DNA of 39,829 bases from Planctomycetales bacterium (GCA_020426845.1 JAGQPF010000025.1:1-39829); one strand, 5' to 3'; positions 1 to 9,615 are shown, counted from the first letter of the stretch. Notes: generated by a model from the sequence alone, not told the origin. Program-made: numbers and translations.

Positions 1-250
1 CGCCCCGTGTGGGGCCTGGGCGAGTGGTGTGCGCGAGTCGGTGGTCCTGCTCGCGACTCCACGGGCTTGCGCCCGTGGCTAACGTATGTCGCTCCTTGCA
101 GGGCTTGTGCGCGTGGTGCGCGCGAATCCATGGGCTTGCGCACGACTCCACGGGCTTGCGCCCGTGGCTAACGTATGTCGCCCCTTGCGGGGCTTGTGCG
201 CGTGGTGCGCGCGAATCGATGGGCTTGCGCGCGACGCCGCACGCTCGCGC
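1..250. repeat. 89-bp tandem repeat with paired hairpins
   Basis: About 2.6 units with an 89-bp period fill the gene-free start of the window. Each of the two good units holds a perfect 8-bp hairpin, CCACGGGC-TTGC-GCCCGTGG, at 59-78 and again at 148-167. In the second unit this is followed by GCCCC-TTGC-GGGGC at 180-193; in the first unit the matching hairpin is imperfect. The third unit decays after about 232. The array lies downstream of sdaA (minus strand), so it could also act in transcript 3'-end formation, although no T-tract follows. From 250 to 311 I see no further structure. Similar 'cacgggc...gcccgtggctaa' sequences are, as I recall, dispersed in planctomycete genomes; that is unverified here. 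Confidence 0.85.
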
Positions 251-311
251 TGCCGAAGGATTTAGCAAGCCGGAAGGGAGCGCTATTTGGCGTTGCGCCA
301 GCAACGCGCTG

Positions 312-1718
312 TCAGCACTCGCTGACGCTCACGGCCAAACCGCCCTGGGAGGTCTCCTTGTATCGCGAGGACATGTCGGCCCCAGTGCGTTTCATGACTC
401 GGATGACGCGATCGAGCGAGACGAAGTGGTGACCGTTGCTCCGCAATGCCAGCCGCGAGGCGTTAATCGCTTTGACGGCCCCCATGGCGTTGCGTTCGAT
501 GCAGGGAATTTGCACGAGCCCGCGGATCGGATCACAGGTCAGCCCCAGATTGTGCTCCATGCCAATCTCGGCCGCCTGCTCGACTTGCTCGGGCGAACCA
601 CCCAGCACCTCGGTCAGCGCGCCGGCCGCCATGGAGCAGGCGACGCCGACTTCGCCCTGGCAACCAACCTCGGCCCCCGACAGCGACGCGTTGCGTTTAT
701 AGAGAGCACCAATGACCGCGGCTGTCAGCAGGAATCGCTCCACACCATCGTCGCTCGCTTCAGGGCAGAAGCGTGTGAAGTAGTGCATCACGGCCGGCAG
801 AATCCCCGCGGCGCCGTTGGTGGGCGCCGTCACGACTCGACCTCCCGCTGCGTTCTCTTCGCTGACGGCCAGCGCAAACAGGTCGACCCAGTCGAGCACG
901 CTGATCGGATCGTGCGCAACCGAACCATCGCTATCCATGAGCAGCCGATGAAGTGCGGGCGCACGACGCCGCAAGTTCAAACCACCCGGCAGGACGCCAT
1001 CGTTGCGACAACCTCGCTGGACACAATCCTCCATGGTCGCGCGAATCCGGCCCAGGCCATCGTGAATCTCCGCCTCTGTGCGGAAGGCCATTTCGTTCTC
1101 CCACGCCAATTGACTGATGGGACAACACTTCTCCGCAGCGCGGGCCAGCAGCTCGCGGGCACTGGCAAACGGGTGCGGCACGGCGGTCTCCTCGTCCCGC
1201 TCCGCAGGCGCCTCGCCCTCGCGAACGACGAATCCGCCGCCGATCGAGAAGTATGTGGCCGAATGCAGCAACCTTGCCGATTCGGCAACTGCGTCGGCTG
1301 ATTCTGTAGCCGCAACGGCGAACGCCTGAAATCTCAGGCCGTTAGGGTGAGCCGGCAAAAACTCCGAGTGAAAGCGGAGATCCTCCGGCTCGCGGAACGC
1401 AATGGCGCGACTCCCTCCCAACAACAACTGCTTTTGGCCGCGAATCGCAGCCAGTTTGGCGGCGACCGAGTCCGTGTCGATGTCGGCGGGCAATTCTCCC
1501 TGGAGTCCCATCAGCACGGCCGAGTCGGTGCCGTGCCCGATGCCGGTCAGGGCCAGCGAACCAAATAGGTCCACGCGAACCCGAGCCACACGAGGCAAAT
1601 CGCCTCGCTCAGCGAGCTCTTCCAAAAACATGCCGGCCGCCAGCATCGGCCCCACCGAGTGCGAACTGGAAGGACCAATGCCGATCTTGAACAGATCGAA
1701 GACGCCCAAGTAGGTCAT
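312..1718 (-). CDS. sdaA: L-serine ammonia-lyase, iron-sulfur dependent, single-chain
   Basis: Converts L-serine to pyruvate and ammonia using a [4Fe-4S] cluster; cytosolic. At 468 residues it matches the fused alpha/beta (single-chain) form. The N-terminus has the family signature [13 protein letters not shown]. The C-terminal half has the cluster-binding cysteine motifs [15 protein letters not shown] and [15 protein letters not shown]. The last residue is a cysteine (VSEC), as in the Legionella enzyme, where the C-terminal Cys enters the active site as the fourth cluster ligand. The ATG at 1718 is preferred over an in-frame TTG at 1745 because the family starts near this point and the TTG would overlap the upstream gene. 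It follows the EEP-family gene by 13 bp and is probably cotranscribed with it. Confidence 0.93.
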   Translation of the reverse strand: MTYLGVFDLFKIGIGPSSSHSVGPMLAAGMFLEELAERGDLPRVARVRVDLFGSLALTGIGHGTDSAVLMGLQGELPADIDTDSVAAKLAAIRGQKQLLLGGSRAIAFREPEDLRFHSEFLPAHPNGLRFQAFAVAATESADAVAESARLLHSATYFSIGGGFVVREGEAPAERDEETAVPHPFASARELLARAAEKCCPISQLAWENEMAFRTEAEIHDGLGRIRATMEDCVQRGCRNDGVLPGGLNLRRRAPALHRLLMDSDGSVAHDPISVLDWVDLFALAVSEENAAGGRVVTAPTNGAAGILPAVMHYFTRFCPEASDDGVERFLLTAAVIGALYKRNASLSGAEVGCQGEVGVACSMAAGALTEVLGGSPEQVEQAAEIGMEHNLGLTCDPIRGLVQIPCIERNAMGAVKAINASRLALRSNGHHFVSLDRVIRVMKRTGADMSSRYKETSQGGLAVSVSEC

Positions 1719-1731
1719 ATGCAACCGACCG

Positions 1732-2559
1732 TTATTCGAGTTCAATCACGGCAAGCACGGGGCGATGATCCGAGGCCACGGACTCGTCCACCACCCGGGA
1801 CTCGAGCAGCTTGAATGGCGCACCAGTGCGATAGAGCACGTAGTCAATGCGGGAGCGAGGCTTGCCGGACGGGGCAGTTGGCGTTTCCGGTTGGTCGCTG
1901 GCAATGGTCCATTTTGTCAGCAATTCGGCAATCGGCGCCGAGTCGGGTGTCGCATTCATGTCACCTGCAAGGATCGTGGAAAGCGCCTGCTCTCCGGCAA
2001 ACAGCTGGTTGATCGCCTTGGCCTCCGCCAGCCGATCCTCCGGCACGTTGTGCTGGAAGTGAGTGCTGATAAACCGCGCGGAGCGACCGCCGGGCAGCTT
2101 CACGTCGACCGCGATCGCCCCACGGGGATAGGTAACGAGCTCCGCGGTGCTCTCCGTATAGGGCAGAGGGTGGATCACGACATTCTCGATCGGAAATCGA
2201 GTCAGCACGGCGTTGCCGAACAGACCACCCTCGTAGTGCTGCGTCGGGCCGAATCGCACGGCCAGCCCCGTGAGCTCGCCCAATCGCTGCGCCTCGTGCA
2301 CTCGTCCCGAGCGTTTGACGCCGACATCAACCTCCTGCAGAGCGACCAGATCCGGACGAGTGGCCTGGATCACGCGCGCCAACCGGGCAACGTCATACTT
2401 GCCGTCGGTTCCTTGCCCGTAGTGGATGTTGTAGCACAACACGCGCAATTGCAACGGCAATTGCATCGGCTCCGCGGCGTGGCCAGCGGAGAGCCAGCCC
2501 GAGCCGGCGCAGAGGATCCACAGTACGGCACTCGCTCGATGCCCAAGGGTGCGCATCAT
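1732..2559 (-). CDS. Secreted endonuclease/exonuclease/phosphatase family protein
   Basis: Member of the EEP (DNase I/AP endonuclease/phosphodiesterase) fold, about 275 residues. Visible motifs in order are YNIHYGQG, the metal-binding [30 protein letters not shown] and the catalytic ASDHRPV. This is a complete EEP active-site set. An N-terminal hydrophobic stretch ([20 protein letters not shown]) looks like a Sec signal peptide ending AHA-A, so the enzyme probably acts outside the cytoplasm. The substrate cannot be read from sequence: extracellular nuclease, phosphodiesterase and sphingomyelinase-like enzymes all share the fold. Start: a GGAGGA motif lies about 8-9 bp before the ATG at 2559; a GTG at 2565 is the alternative. 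It lies between smc and sdaA. Confidence 0.85.
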   Translation of the reverse strand: MMRTLGHRASAVLWILCAGSGWLSAGHAAEPMQLPLQLRVLCYNIHYGQGTDGKYDVARLARVIQATRPDLVALQEVDVGVKRSGRVHEAQRLGELTGLAVRFGPTQHYEGGLFGNAVLTRFPIENVVIHPLPYTESTAELVTYPRGAIAVDVKLPGGRSARFISTHFQHNVPEDRLAEAKAINQLFAGEQALSTILAGDMNATPDSAPIAELLTKWTIASDQPETPTAPSGKPRSRIDYVLYRTGAPFKLLESRVVDESVASDHRPVLAVIELE

Positions 2560-2609
2560 CTCCACACTCCTCCATTGTCTTATTCAACAACATCCAGCGT
2601 CAGGCAGCG

Positions 2610-5600
2610 TCAGGCAGCGTCATCGGACCGATCGGACTCCGTAGCCATAGGTCGCTGTGATCCGTCCTGGGAACGATCGATCGCTTCTTGGCTGATCTCG
2701 CCGTCATCGCTGACGTCCTCGAAACGCACGGACACTCGCTTCGACACGCCCGATTCCTGCATCGTGATCCCGTAGAGCGTGTTGGCTGCGGTCATCGTCT
2801 TTTTGGAGTGCGTCACGACCACAAACTTCGTCCAGCCGAGAAACTCGCGGAGCACGGCGACGAAGCGGTCGATGTTGGCCTCGTCAAACGGAGCGTCGAC
2901 TTCGTCGAGCACGCAGAACGGGCTGGGGCGAAACTGAAAAATGGCCAGCAGCAATGCGACCGCGGTCAGCGCCTTCTCACCGCCGCTCAGCAACGAGTTA
3001 TTGAAGGACGGTTTGCCGGGAGGCGTGGCAACGATATCGATGCCGCACTCGAGCACGTCCTCGCCTTCTTCCAGGACCAAGTCCGCCTTGCCTCCGCCAA
3101 AAGCGCGGCGGTAGAGCAGCTGAAAGTTGGAGCGAATGGCCTCGAGCGTTTCCACAAACAAGCGGCGGCTGTCACCGTTGATGCGATGGATGATTCGCTC
3201 CAGCGAGTCCTTGGCGCCGCTCAGGTCCCGGTACTGTCCACTGAGCTCTTGGAACCGCTTTTCCAGATCGTCGAGCTCGGCCAGCGCCTCCATGTTGACG
3301 GCGCCGATGCCGTTGATTTTGGACCGCAGCTCGGCGATCTCGCGCTCGATTTCGTCCCGCTGGCTTTTTTCCTCGGGAAGTGACTCGTCCATGCGGCTGA
3401 CATCAATATCGTAATCCTCGCGCAGCCGCTGGGCCTGCGTGTCGCGTTCGTGCCGCAACTTCTCGAGATCCAGCTCGTTCTTGTGCAGCTTGTCCTCGAG
3501 GCGGCGAATGCGTTGCCGAGCCTGCTGCTGCTGTTCGGCGCGTTCGGCGCGGACGGCCGCGATCTCATGCTGGCGGCGCAACAGCCGTCGCGCCTCGTTA
3601 GCGGCCGCTTCCTTATCGAGATACCACTGGGCGATAGCGGCGGTGGACTGCAGAATCAATCGCTCGGACTCGGACGTCACCGACTCGGCGCGGTGCAGTT
3701 GCGTGCGGCATTCTTGAACCGCGCGGACACGCTCTTGTTGGTCCTCACGATAACGCAGCTGTTGGGCGCGCAACGACTCGACGCGTTGCTCCGCCGTGGC
3801 GGCGGCGACTCGCGCCTCGGCCGCGTCCTCCTCCAACTCGCGCAGCACGCTTTCCAACTCCAAGGCGACCTGGAGCTCATCTGCGTTGAGCTGCTCGATC
3901 TCCTTGATGCGGGCCTCGGTCTCCGCCAACAATCGCTGAGCGTTGGCGAGCTCCGCTCCCCACTGCTCGCGGTCCCGCGCCGACGTCTCGCGAGTCGCAA
4001 GCTGCTCCGCCTGCTCTTGCTCGTATTGCTCGAGCCGGTCCTGCAACGTGCGGCGCTGCACGCGAACGTCAGCCAGCTCTTCCTGCCCCTTCGACAGCTG
4101 TGCGTCGCGCCGATCGAGTTGCTCGGCTTGCTCGCCAATGTTCTGCTCCAGACGCGCGACTTCGCGTCGCGCCTCGCCCAGCTGTGCCTGCACGCTGCCG
4201 ATCTCTTCGCGCAAGTGGCGCAGCTCGGCGCGGCGAGAGACGAGTCCTCCCGCAGTGAATTGCGAGCCGAGCACCACGGAGCCTTCCGGCTCGACGAGCT
4301 CGCAATCGCGAGTGACCAGCCGAGTGCCGGGCGGAGCCGAGCGGTGCAGCCGCCGCGCGGCCGCCAAGTCTCGGACGATATAGGTGGCGCCGAGCATCCG
4401 CCGCACAACGGGTCGAAACTCCGCCGGGCAGTCCACCATCAAGTCGGCGCGACCCAGGACGCCATCTTCCTTGAGCAGCGGGTCATCGCTGCCATCGCCG
4501 GCGTTTGCCAGCTGTGGCGAAGCCGCGGGTTCGGCGACAAGCAGGCCCACGCGACCTCGCAGTGTCAGTTCGCCTCGTTCGATTTGCCCGATCAGCTGCT
4601 TGCCGCTCAGCACGATATGTTGTGCGGCGACGCCCAGCGCGGCGTCGATCAGCTTGGCGACGTGAGGGGGCGCGTCCATCAAGTCCGCGAACACGCCCTC
4701 GACTTCCGCATAGGGTCCGTCGGTCGCCTCTCGCGCGCGAGAAAGAATCAGGCGGGCGCCGTCGCTGAAGCCCTCAAAGCGGCGTTGCAGGTCCTCAATG
4801 ACGGCGGCGCGCTCGCTCAGCCCGGAGCAGCGCCCTTGCAGCTCGGCGACATCGTCCGCCCGGCGCGTGGCCAAGCGCCGGTTTTCGGCAAGCTCCTCGG
4901 CCCATTGCTTGCGTTCTTCGGCCAGCGTCTCCTGCTGCGTCGCCAATGACTGCTCACGGCCCTGCAATTGCTGAAACTCGGCGGAGGCCTCGGCCGTGGC
5001 GGTCTCCAGCTGCCCAAGCCGCTCGCTGGCCTGTTGCTCCGCCTTGGTGGCGCTGTCCAAATGCGTCTGGCAGCTGGACAGTTGCGTGCCGATGCCGGCC
5101 GCCTGCCGCATGCTGGCCATCAGCGCGCCGCCACGCTGCTCGGCGGAACGCCGCAAGGCTCGGAGTCGTTCGGATGTCTCGCTCAGCCGCGACTCGCTCG
5201 CCTCGACCTGTGTGACAAGGTCATGTCGCTCACGTTCGGCGAGCTGCAAGTGCTCGGCATTGTCGGCAAGTTGCTGCTCGGCGGTGTCGGCCCGCCCGGT
5301 GAGCGCCAGCAACCGCGAGCGCTGCACCGCGAGCTCTTGCTCGTACTCCTGAACGCGGCCCCGCAAGTCCTCGCAGCGTGTCTCCGATGTGGAGATCTGC
5401 TCCCGTGCCCGGCTTTCCCGCTGCTGCAGCTCGGTGAGCGTTGTGGCGTTGCGAGCCGACTCTTGCTCCCAATCGACGTGCTCCTGCTCCGCCTCCTCCA
5501 GGGCAACTCGCAGGGCCTCCGCCTCTTCGCGAACGCTGCTCATCGACTGATCGAGCCCCTCGATTCGCTCGGTGAGCTGGCGCCAGTCGGTCCAGCCGAC

Positions 5601-6281
5601 AAAGGTGCGGAGCTGTTGCAACCGGTCGCTGTACTCGCGATAGCGGCGGGCTTTCGAGGCCTGAGCGCGAATGCTCCGCAGCCGCCCCTCGACTTCCTCC
5701 ACAATGTCCGACAGCCGCAGCAGGTTCTGTTCGACGCGTTCGAGCCGTCGCTGGGCCTGGAGCTTTTTGGCTTTGAAGCGGCTGATGCCCGCCGCTTCCT
5801 CGAAGATCGCTCGCCGATCGCGCGGCGACGCCTGCAGCAGCCGGTCGACTTTCCCCTGCTCAATCAGACTATAGGCATCGGTCCCCACGCCCGTGCCGCG
5901 GAACATGTCCTTGATGTCTTTGAGCCGGCAGGGCTGCCGGTTGATCAGGTACTCCGCCTCGCCGCTGCGATAGACGCGGCGGCTCACGTGCACCTCGGGG
6001 GCGTCGATCGGCAGACGTCCCTCCGAGTTGTCGAAGATGATCGTCGCTTCGGCGGCGTTGACAGGCTTGCGGCCGCCCGTCCCCTTGAAGATCACATCCC
6101 CCATGTCCTTGCCGCGGAGGCTCTTGGCCGACTGCTCGCCCAAGACCCATTTGATCGCGTCAACGATATTGGACTTGCCCGACCCGTTCGGCCCGACGAC
6201 GACGGTGATGCCCTCGGGGAAATCGAACCGCGTCTTGTCCGCGAAGCTTTTGAATCCGGACAGTTCGAGCGCCTTGAGCAT
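2610..6281 (-). CDS. smc: Chromosome segregation ATPase SMC
   Basis: Full-length SMC of 1223 residues (family about 1150-1200). The N-terminal ABC half starts LKALELSGFKSFADKT and has Walker A GPNGSGKSN near residue 32. Two long coiled coils rich in E, Q, R and A flank a hinge at about 500-690 (AEVEGVFADLMDAPPHVA and following). The C-terminal half carries the signature LLSGGEKALTA, Walker B FCVLDEVDAPFDEAN and a D-loop. A short charged tail (DRSQDGSQRPMATESDRSDD) extends beyond the usual end. It dimerises and, with ScpA and ScpB, organises and resolves the nucleoid. ScpA is encoded in this window at 12695 on the other strand; scpB was not seen. It starts 23 bp after the stop of the FlgI-like gene, suggesting cotranscription. 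Confidence 0.97.
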   Translation of the reverse strand: MLKALELSGFKSFADKTRFDFPEGITVVVGPNGSGKSNIVDAIKWVLGEQSAKSLRGKDMGDVIFKGTGGRKPVNAAEATIIFDNSEGRLPIDAPEVHVSRRVYRSGEAEYLINRQPCRLKDIKDMFRGTGVGTDAYSLIEQGKVDRLLQASPRDRRAIFEEAAGISRFKAKKLQAQRRLERVEQNLLRLSDIVEEVEGRLRSIRAQASKARRYREYSDRLQQLRTFVGWTDWRQLTERIEGLDQSMSSVREEAEALRVALEEAEQEHVDWEQESARNATTLTELQQRESRAREQISTSETRCEDLRGRVQEYEQELAVQRSRLLALTGRADTAEQQLADNAEHLQLAERERHDLVTQVEASESRLSETSERLRALRRSAEQRGGALMASMRQAAGIGTQLSSCQTHLDSATKAEQQASERLGQLETATAEASAEFQQLQGREQSLATQQETLAEERKQWAEELAENRRLATRRADDVAELQGRCSGLSERAAVIEDLQRRFEGFSDGARLILSRAREATDGPYAEVEGVFADLMDAPPHVAKLIDAALGVAAQHIVLSGKQLIGQIERGELTLRGRVGLLVAEPAASPQLANAGDGSDDPLLKEDGVLGRADLMVDCPAEFRPVVRRMLGATYIVRDLAAARRLHRSAPPGTRLVTRDCELVEPEGSVVLGSQFTAGGLVSRRAELRHLREEIGSVQAQLGEARREVARLEQNIGEQAEQLDRRDAQLSKGQEELADVRVQRRTLQDRLEQYEQEQAEQLATRETSARDREQWGAELANAQRLLAETEARIKEIEQLNADELQVALELESVLRELEEDAAEARVAAATAEQRVESLRAQQLRYREDQQERVRAVQECRTQLHRAESVTSESERLILQSTAAIAQWYLDKEAAANEARRLLRRQHEIAAVRAERAEQQQQARQRIRRLEDKLHKNELDLEKLRHERDTQAQRLREDYDIDVSRMDESLPEEKSQRDEIEREIAELRSKINGIGAVNMEALAELDDLEKRFQELSGQYRDLSGAKDSLERIIHRINGDSRRLFVETLEAIRSNFQLLYRRAFGGGKADLVLEEGEDVLECGIDIVATPPGKPSFNNSLLSGGEKALTAVALLLAIFQFRPSPFCVLDEVDAPFDEANIDRFVAVLREFLGWTKFVVVTHSKKTMTAANTLYGITMQESGVSKRVSVRFEDVSDDGEISQEAIDRSQDGSQRPMATESDRSDDAA

Positions 6282-6304
6282 TGCAGCGGAAGCCTCAGCC
6301 TTTG

Positions 6305-8131
6305 TTACTCGGAATCCTCATCGGCGTCCTTGGAGCCTAGTATTTTACCCAGGAATCCACGCCGTTTCCGAGAGTTTTCCCCGCTCGGGTTGATGTCCGA
6401 GTGGTCTCGCTCGACATCGTCCCGCTCGCCGAGCCGGTCGGCAAACAGCTCCGGAGTCGGCGATTGGGGCTCGCTGCCCTGCTCGTCCCGCTGGTAGGTG
6501 CGATTGCCGCTGGCTCGCGCGTTGACGACCACTCGGGAGGCCAAATAGCCGCCTTGCTTGGCGGAAGTGATGGCATGGTAGATGTCGGAATAGTTGCCTC
6601 CCAGGGCGGCAATACCCCGAATGATCTGGTCCAAATCGGTGCCGACCACCATCTCTTCCTCGTCTTGCCCGAGCTGGAATCGGATCACCCGAATGCGGCC
6701 GTCGGGGGTGCCCTTGAGCATGATGTCCTCGCCGGCGAAGACAAACGCGGGGGGCTCCATCTTTTGATCCATGCCGAACAGCACGACCTCGGGGCTGTGC
6801 GTCGAGGCGAAGTGGATCATCGGCTCGCCCGACGAATTCACGCGGTGGTAGAGAAATTCCCGGTCCTCGCCGCCGAGCAGGACACCTTTGTAGAGCGGAT
6901 CGCGGTGGTTTCTCGCCCGCAGGGCCCGAAAGGCGCCGTAGCGAGCCTCCGCGCTGGAGTCGTCCAACAGCTCGGCCAACGCGTCATAGGCGCTGACGTG
7001 ATCCATCGTCGACAGGGCGGTCAGCGCGTGCCAGCGAAACGCTCGCTCCGTCTTCGCGGCCAAGGCCAGCGCGGGCGCCGCCTCCGCGACGTCCAGGTAC
7101 GCCAACGCCTCGGCGGACGCGAAGTTCACCTCGGGATTGGGCGACTTCAGGCCCGTTTGCAAGATCGGCGTCGCGTCGTCGCCGATCGCCTCGAGCCGGA
7201 TGGCCGCCAGCGCCGTCGTCGTCGGCTCGTGCAGCATCCGCTCCAGGTTTTTCAGCCGATCGGCGCGCTGCGGCGTCGTCTCTCCGATCGCCACATTGCG
7301 CACCACTTGCAGATAACGGTTGATGTTATTGCGATATTGCAGCGGCACTTCGAGCGTGATGTTGACGTCGTCCTTGGGCGTCGCCACAACTCGCTTCGTG
7401 CCTCGGTCGTGATAGTGGAATCGAGAGTTGATGGCTTGCGCCACCGCAGTTGTCTTAAATGGCGAGGCGTACTCTTCGCGGACCCGCAAACCGATCGGCC
7501 GATCGATCTGCACCTGGGCGCCGCCGAGGATGCGGCCGCGGACCTTATAGACCTTCTCCGCTTTGCCCGAGAACGTCGAGTCGACCACCACGTTGCCTTG
7601 AGCCAACGCCAGCACGCGGCCCGTGCGGACGCGATTGCCCAGCACCGCCCGTTCGCTCAGCCGCGTCATCATCAGCCAGCCGTTCGAAAGGTCCGTCGTC
7701 TTGGATCGCTGCGGGATTCGCACCTCCACGTCGACGCGGTCGCCATCACGCGCCCCGGGCGGGATCAACGCTCGCACATGCACCAGCGCCGTGCGATCCG
7801 ACGAGATGTATTTTTCGGGCGTCTCCACATCATGCGTTCGCATCTCCGCCAACAGGCTTTCCGTCAGGGCGTCGGGAGGTGGATTGCTGCCGGTATGCGG
7901 CAGATTGAGCACAAGTCCAACGCCCTGCACTTGCAGCACACTAAGCCCGTCGGGCGTGGCGACCTCGCGGATCAGCTCAACCCCGTCGTCGTCCGCCGAA
8001 TGCTGATTGTCGTCATCCAACGGGCTCTGCCCGCGGATGAACGAGCGGCATCCCGCCGGGGCGAGAGCCAACAAGCCCGCCAACAACAGTGCTGTTTGGC
8101 ATCGTAGTTTCGACGATTGGCGCGACATCAT
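6305..8131 (-). CDS. Lipoprotein with FlgI-like (P-ring) domain and HEAT-like repeats
   Basis: About 608 residues. The N-terminus is a lipoprotein signal (LLLAGLLALAPAGC), then a segment resembling flagellar P-ring protein FlgI: VQGVGLVLNLPHTGSNPP corresponds to the FlgI 'GxGLVxGLxGTGD' start. Further FlgI-like text follows (LIPPGARDGDRVDVEVRI, LGGAQVQIDRPIGLRVR, INSRF). From about residue 290 to 410 there are helical alanine-rich repeats of HEAT/PBS-lyase type (SPNPEVNFASAEALAYLDV, DSSAEARYGAFRALRARN). The C-terminus is charged and low complexity. No flagellar gene is nearby, and true FlgI is about 370 residues without a lipobox, so a flagellar role is doubtful; an envelope-ring or scaffold role is inference. 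Start: ATG at 8131 with AGGA 8 bp upstream, rather than an upstream in-frame ATG at 8176 that lacks a ribosome-binding site. Confidence 0.75.
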   Translation of the reverse strand: MMSRQSSKLRCQTALLLAGLLALAPAGCRSFIRGQSPLDDDNQHSADDDGVELIREVATPDGLSVLQVQGVGLVLNLPHTGSNPPPDALTESLLAEMRTHDVETPEKYISSDRTALVHVRALIPPGARDGDRVDVEVRIPQRSKTTDLSNGWLMMTRLSERAVLGNRVRTGRVLALAQGNVVVDSTFSGKAEKVYKVRGRILGGAQVQIDRPIGLRVREEYASPFKTTAVAQAINSRFHYHDRGTKRVVATPKDDVNITLEVPLQYRNNINRYLQVVRNVAIGETTPQRADRLKNLERMLHEPTTTALAAIRLEAIGDDATPILQTGLKSPNPEVNFASAEALAYLDVAEAAPALALAAKTERAFRWHALTALSTMDHVSAYDALAELLDDSSAEARYGAFRALRARNHRDPLYKGVLLGGEDREFLYHRVNSSGEPMIHFASTHSPEVVLFGMDQKMEPPAFVFAGEDIMLKGTPDGRIRVIRFQLGQDEEEMVVGTDLDQIIRGIAALGGNYSDIYHAITSAKQGGYLASRVVVNARASGNRTYQRDEQGSEPQSPTPELFADRLGERDDVERDHSDINPSGENSRKRRGFLGKILGSKDADEDSE

Positions 8132-8372
8132 GGCGCGATTCCTGATGGTGGCAGCTCCTTTGCAACGGCCGCGCATGACAGCGGCGCGTGCCCGCTCGCC
8201 TATTGGGCGGGGGGAAAGTAGGGAGACTGCCCCCTGGCGTCAATCCCATTTGCGAGGTTCGCCAGACAATCAGACAATCAAGCATTCGGGCGCGGCGCCG
8301 TCGCGCGCGGGGGCAAAAGATAGCGAAGCGGCGAAGGGCGGCAAAGGGCGGTTCGGGAGCCCTGGACGAGAG

Positions 8373-9233
8373 TTACGCAACCCCGTAGAACGGCTCTGCG
8401 GCGATACCTGCCGCTCGAACCCGGGCAGTGATTCGATCCACCTCATCATCGGACAGCGGAGTCACGAACGACTCGGCTGGCCGCCGAGCGACGGTGTAAA
8501 CCTGGACGTATCGCAGGGCCCCGCCGCACTCCACGATATGCCGCAGCCGCCGGACGTAGGCGTCGATCTCCTCGTCCTTGGGCGGCTGCCCATCGAGTCG
8601 CATAAATAGCGATTGGATGACGATCGGCCGGGTCTGTGCCGCCCAGAGCAGGTTGTCGAGCACCTGTTGGTAGCGGATTTTCGTCCGATCGACTTGCTGA
8701 AAATACGACTCGGTGCCCGCATCCAGCTTGGCCCAGATCTCACCCTGGTTGTCGTCGAGCACGTTCAGACCGGCCTGAACGTGGGGCCGATGGAACATGC
8801 TGGCGTTGGTGATCAGCACCATTTTGACATCATCCAGCGCAAGTTGCCGTTTGACACCGGCGCACAGCGACATCAATTCATCGAAGTTGCCGTAGGTCGT
8901 GGGCTCGCCGTCGCCGGAAAACGCGATGTCGTTGAGGTGCCGCCAGCTTCCGTCGAGCTCATCGAACGGCGCCGCCTGAAAGAGCAGCCCGGAGCGACAA
9001 AGGTCGAGCACGTCGCGCAGCTCGTCCAGCAATTGCGGCTGCTCAACAAACCGCTGATCGGTTTCGCTGCGGCGGTCTACCTGACAGTAGACGCAGTCAA
9101 AGTTGCAGACCTTGTCCGGGTTGAGATTCACCCCGACCGAAACTCCGCCGCTGCGGCGGCTGACGACGGGGTACACAAAACGATTGCCCGCAAACCGTCG
9201 GCTGTGCTGTTGAAACACAACGCGGTCAGTCAT
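8373..9233 (-). CDS. Radical SAM protein (COG0731-like)
   Basis: Radical S-adenosylmethionine enzyme of about 286 residues. The CxxxCxxC cluster motif is CNFDCVYC, set in GVNLNPDKVCNFDCVYCQVD, the arrangement typical of the COG0731 (wyosine-type Fe-S oxidoreductase-like) group. SGDGEPTTYGNFDEL is the usual SAM-binding 'GEPT' strand, and AKLDAGTE and VIQSLFM continue the barrel. The substrate is unknown; tRNA modification is possible by family resemblance only. Start: ATG at 9233 has GGGGAGAG immediately upstream; an earlier in-frame start at 9251 lacks one. It stands apart from neighbours, with about 240 bp after its stop before the next gene on the same strand. Confidence 0.85.
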   Translation of the reverse strand: MTDRVVFQQHSRRFAGNRFVYPVVSRRSGGVSVGVNLNPDKVCNFDCVYCQVDRRSETDQRFVEQPQLLDELRDVLDLCRSGLLFQAAPFDELDGSWRHLNDIAFSGDGEPTTYGNFDELMSLCAGVKRQLALDDVKMVLITNASMFHRPHVQAGLNVLDDNQGEIWAKLDAGTESYFQQVDRTKIRYQQVLDNLLWAAQTRPIVIQSLFMRLDGQPPKDEEIDAYVRRLRHIVECGGALRYVQVYTVARRPAESFVTPLSDDEVDRITARVRAAGIAAEPFYGVA

Positions 9234-9275
9234 CGAGCTCTCCCCGTGCACCTAAAACGACGGCCTGCAGTGCCT

Positions 9276-9318
9276 GTCAAAACGCTGGGCCGATTGCCCG
9301 AACAGGTGGTTTTGCAAC
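9276..9318 (-). repeat. Degenerate copy of the GTTGAAAAA palindromic element
   Basis: Read on the minus strand this 43-bp stretch begins GTTGCAAAACCACCTG, continues TTCGGGCAATCGG and ends TTTTGAC. It parallels the start, centre (TCCGGCAATCG) and end of the cleaner copies at 12477-12558 and 33713-33772. It lies in the gap between the radical SAM gene and the 88-residue gene, upstream of the former. The match is partial and could be coincidence. Confidence 0.4.
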
Positions 9319-9348
9319 GGCTCGTTAACCGCCTTCTTCGACGGCTCG

Positions 9349-9615
9349 TTATATCTTACGCAACTCGGAAAACTCGTCGAGCGTCACGGTGGTCAGTTCA
9401 CCGCTGTCGCGGCGAAGCAGAATCACGTCACTGTAAACCTTGTCGTCGCTGTTTCGTCGATGATGCAGTCCGTGGCGTCGCCGCTCGCACTGCACCACCT
9501 CTCCGACGGTCGTCGTGTACCACTTGCGCATGCCGACCTTCACCTCATGCTTCAGCTCGATGCGATCTCCTTCCTGGAGATTCTCGAAGACCTTGAGGGT
9601 ATCTTCGTAAGCCAT
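9349..9615 (-). CDS. Small conserved-looking hypothetical protein (88 aa)
   Basis: I do not recognise a named family. The 88-residue product starts MAYEDTLKVFENLQEGDRI and continues with alternating hydrophobic and charged strands (KVGMRKWYTTTVGEVVQC, YSDVILLRRDSGELTTV), suggesting a small SH3- or KOW-like beta barrel. In the middle is a basic, His/Arg-rich stretch (ERRRHGLHHRRNSDDK) that could bind nucleic acid; this is inference. Start: ATG at 9615 has AGGGAA 5 bp upstream. The in-frame extension to 9753 runs through a repeat element and encodes shadow text (KETRSVSEGS), so I reject it. It lies between the radical SAM gene and ilvC. Confidence 0.7.
   Translation of the reverse strand: MAYEDTLKVFENLQEGDRIELKHEVKVGMRKWYTTTVGEVVQCERRRHGLHHRRNSDDKVYSDVILLRRDSGELTTVTLDEFSELRKI

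Noticed and set aside
1..250. Possible CRISPR array
   Set aside because: Units are 89 bp and adjacent with no variable spacers, and no cas gene is present. The 43-bp array at 28027 is rejected for the same reason.
9..1301. 430-residue plus-strand open frame over the repeat array and sdaA
   Set aside because: It runs antisense to sdaA and through the tandem repeat; its composition is Arg/His/Ala-rich shadow text with no motif.
3450..6497. Long plus-strand open frames (499 and 509 residues) opposite smc
   Set aside because: GC-rich codon bias of smc keeps the antisense frames open; the smc strand has full family motifs.
6305..8131. Calling the gene plain flagellar flgI
   Set aside because: It has a lipobox, HEAT-like repeats and excess length, and no flagellar gene is nearby.
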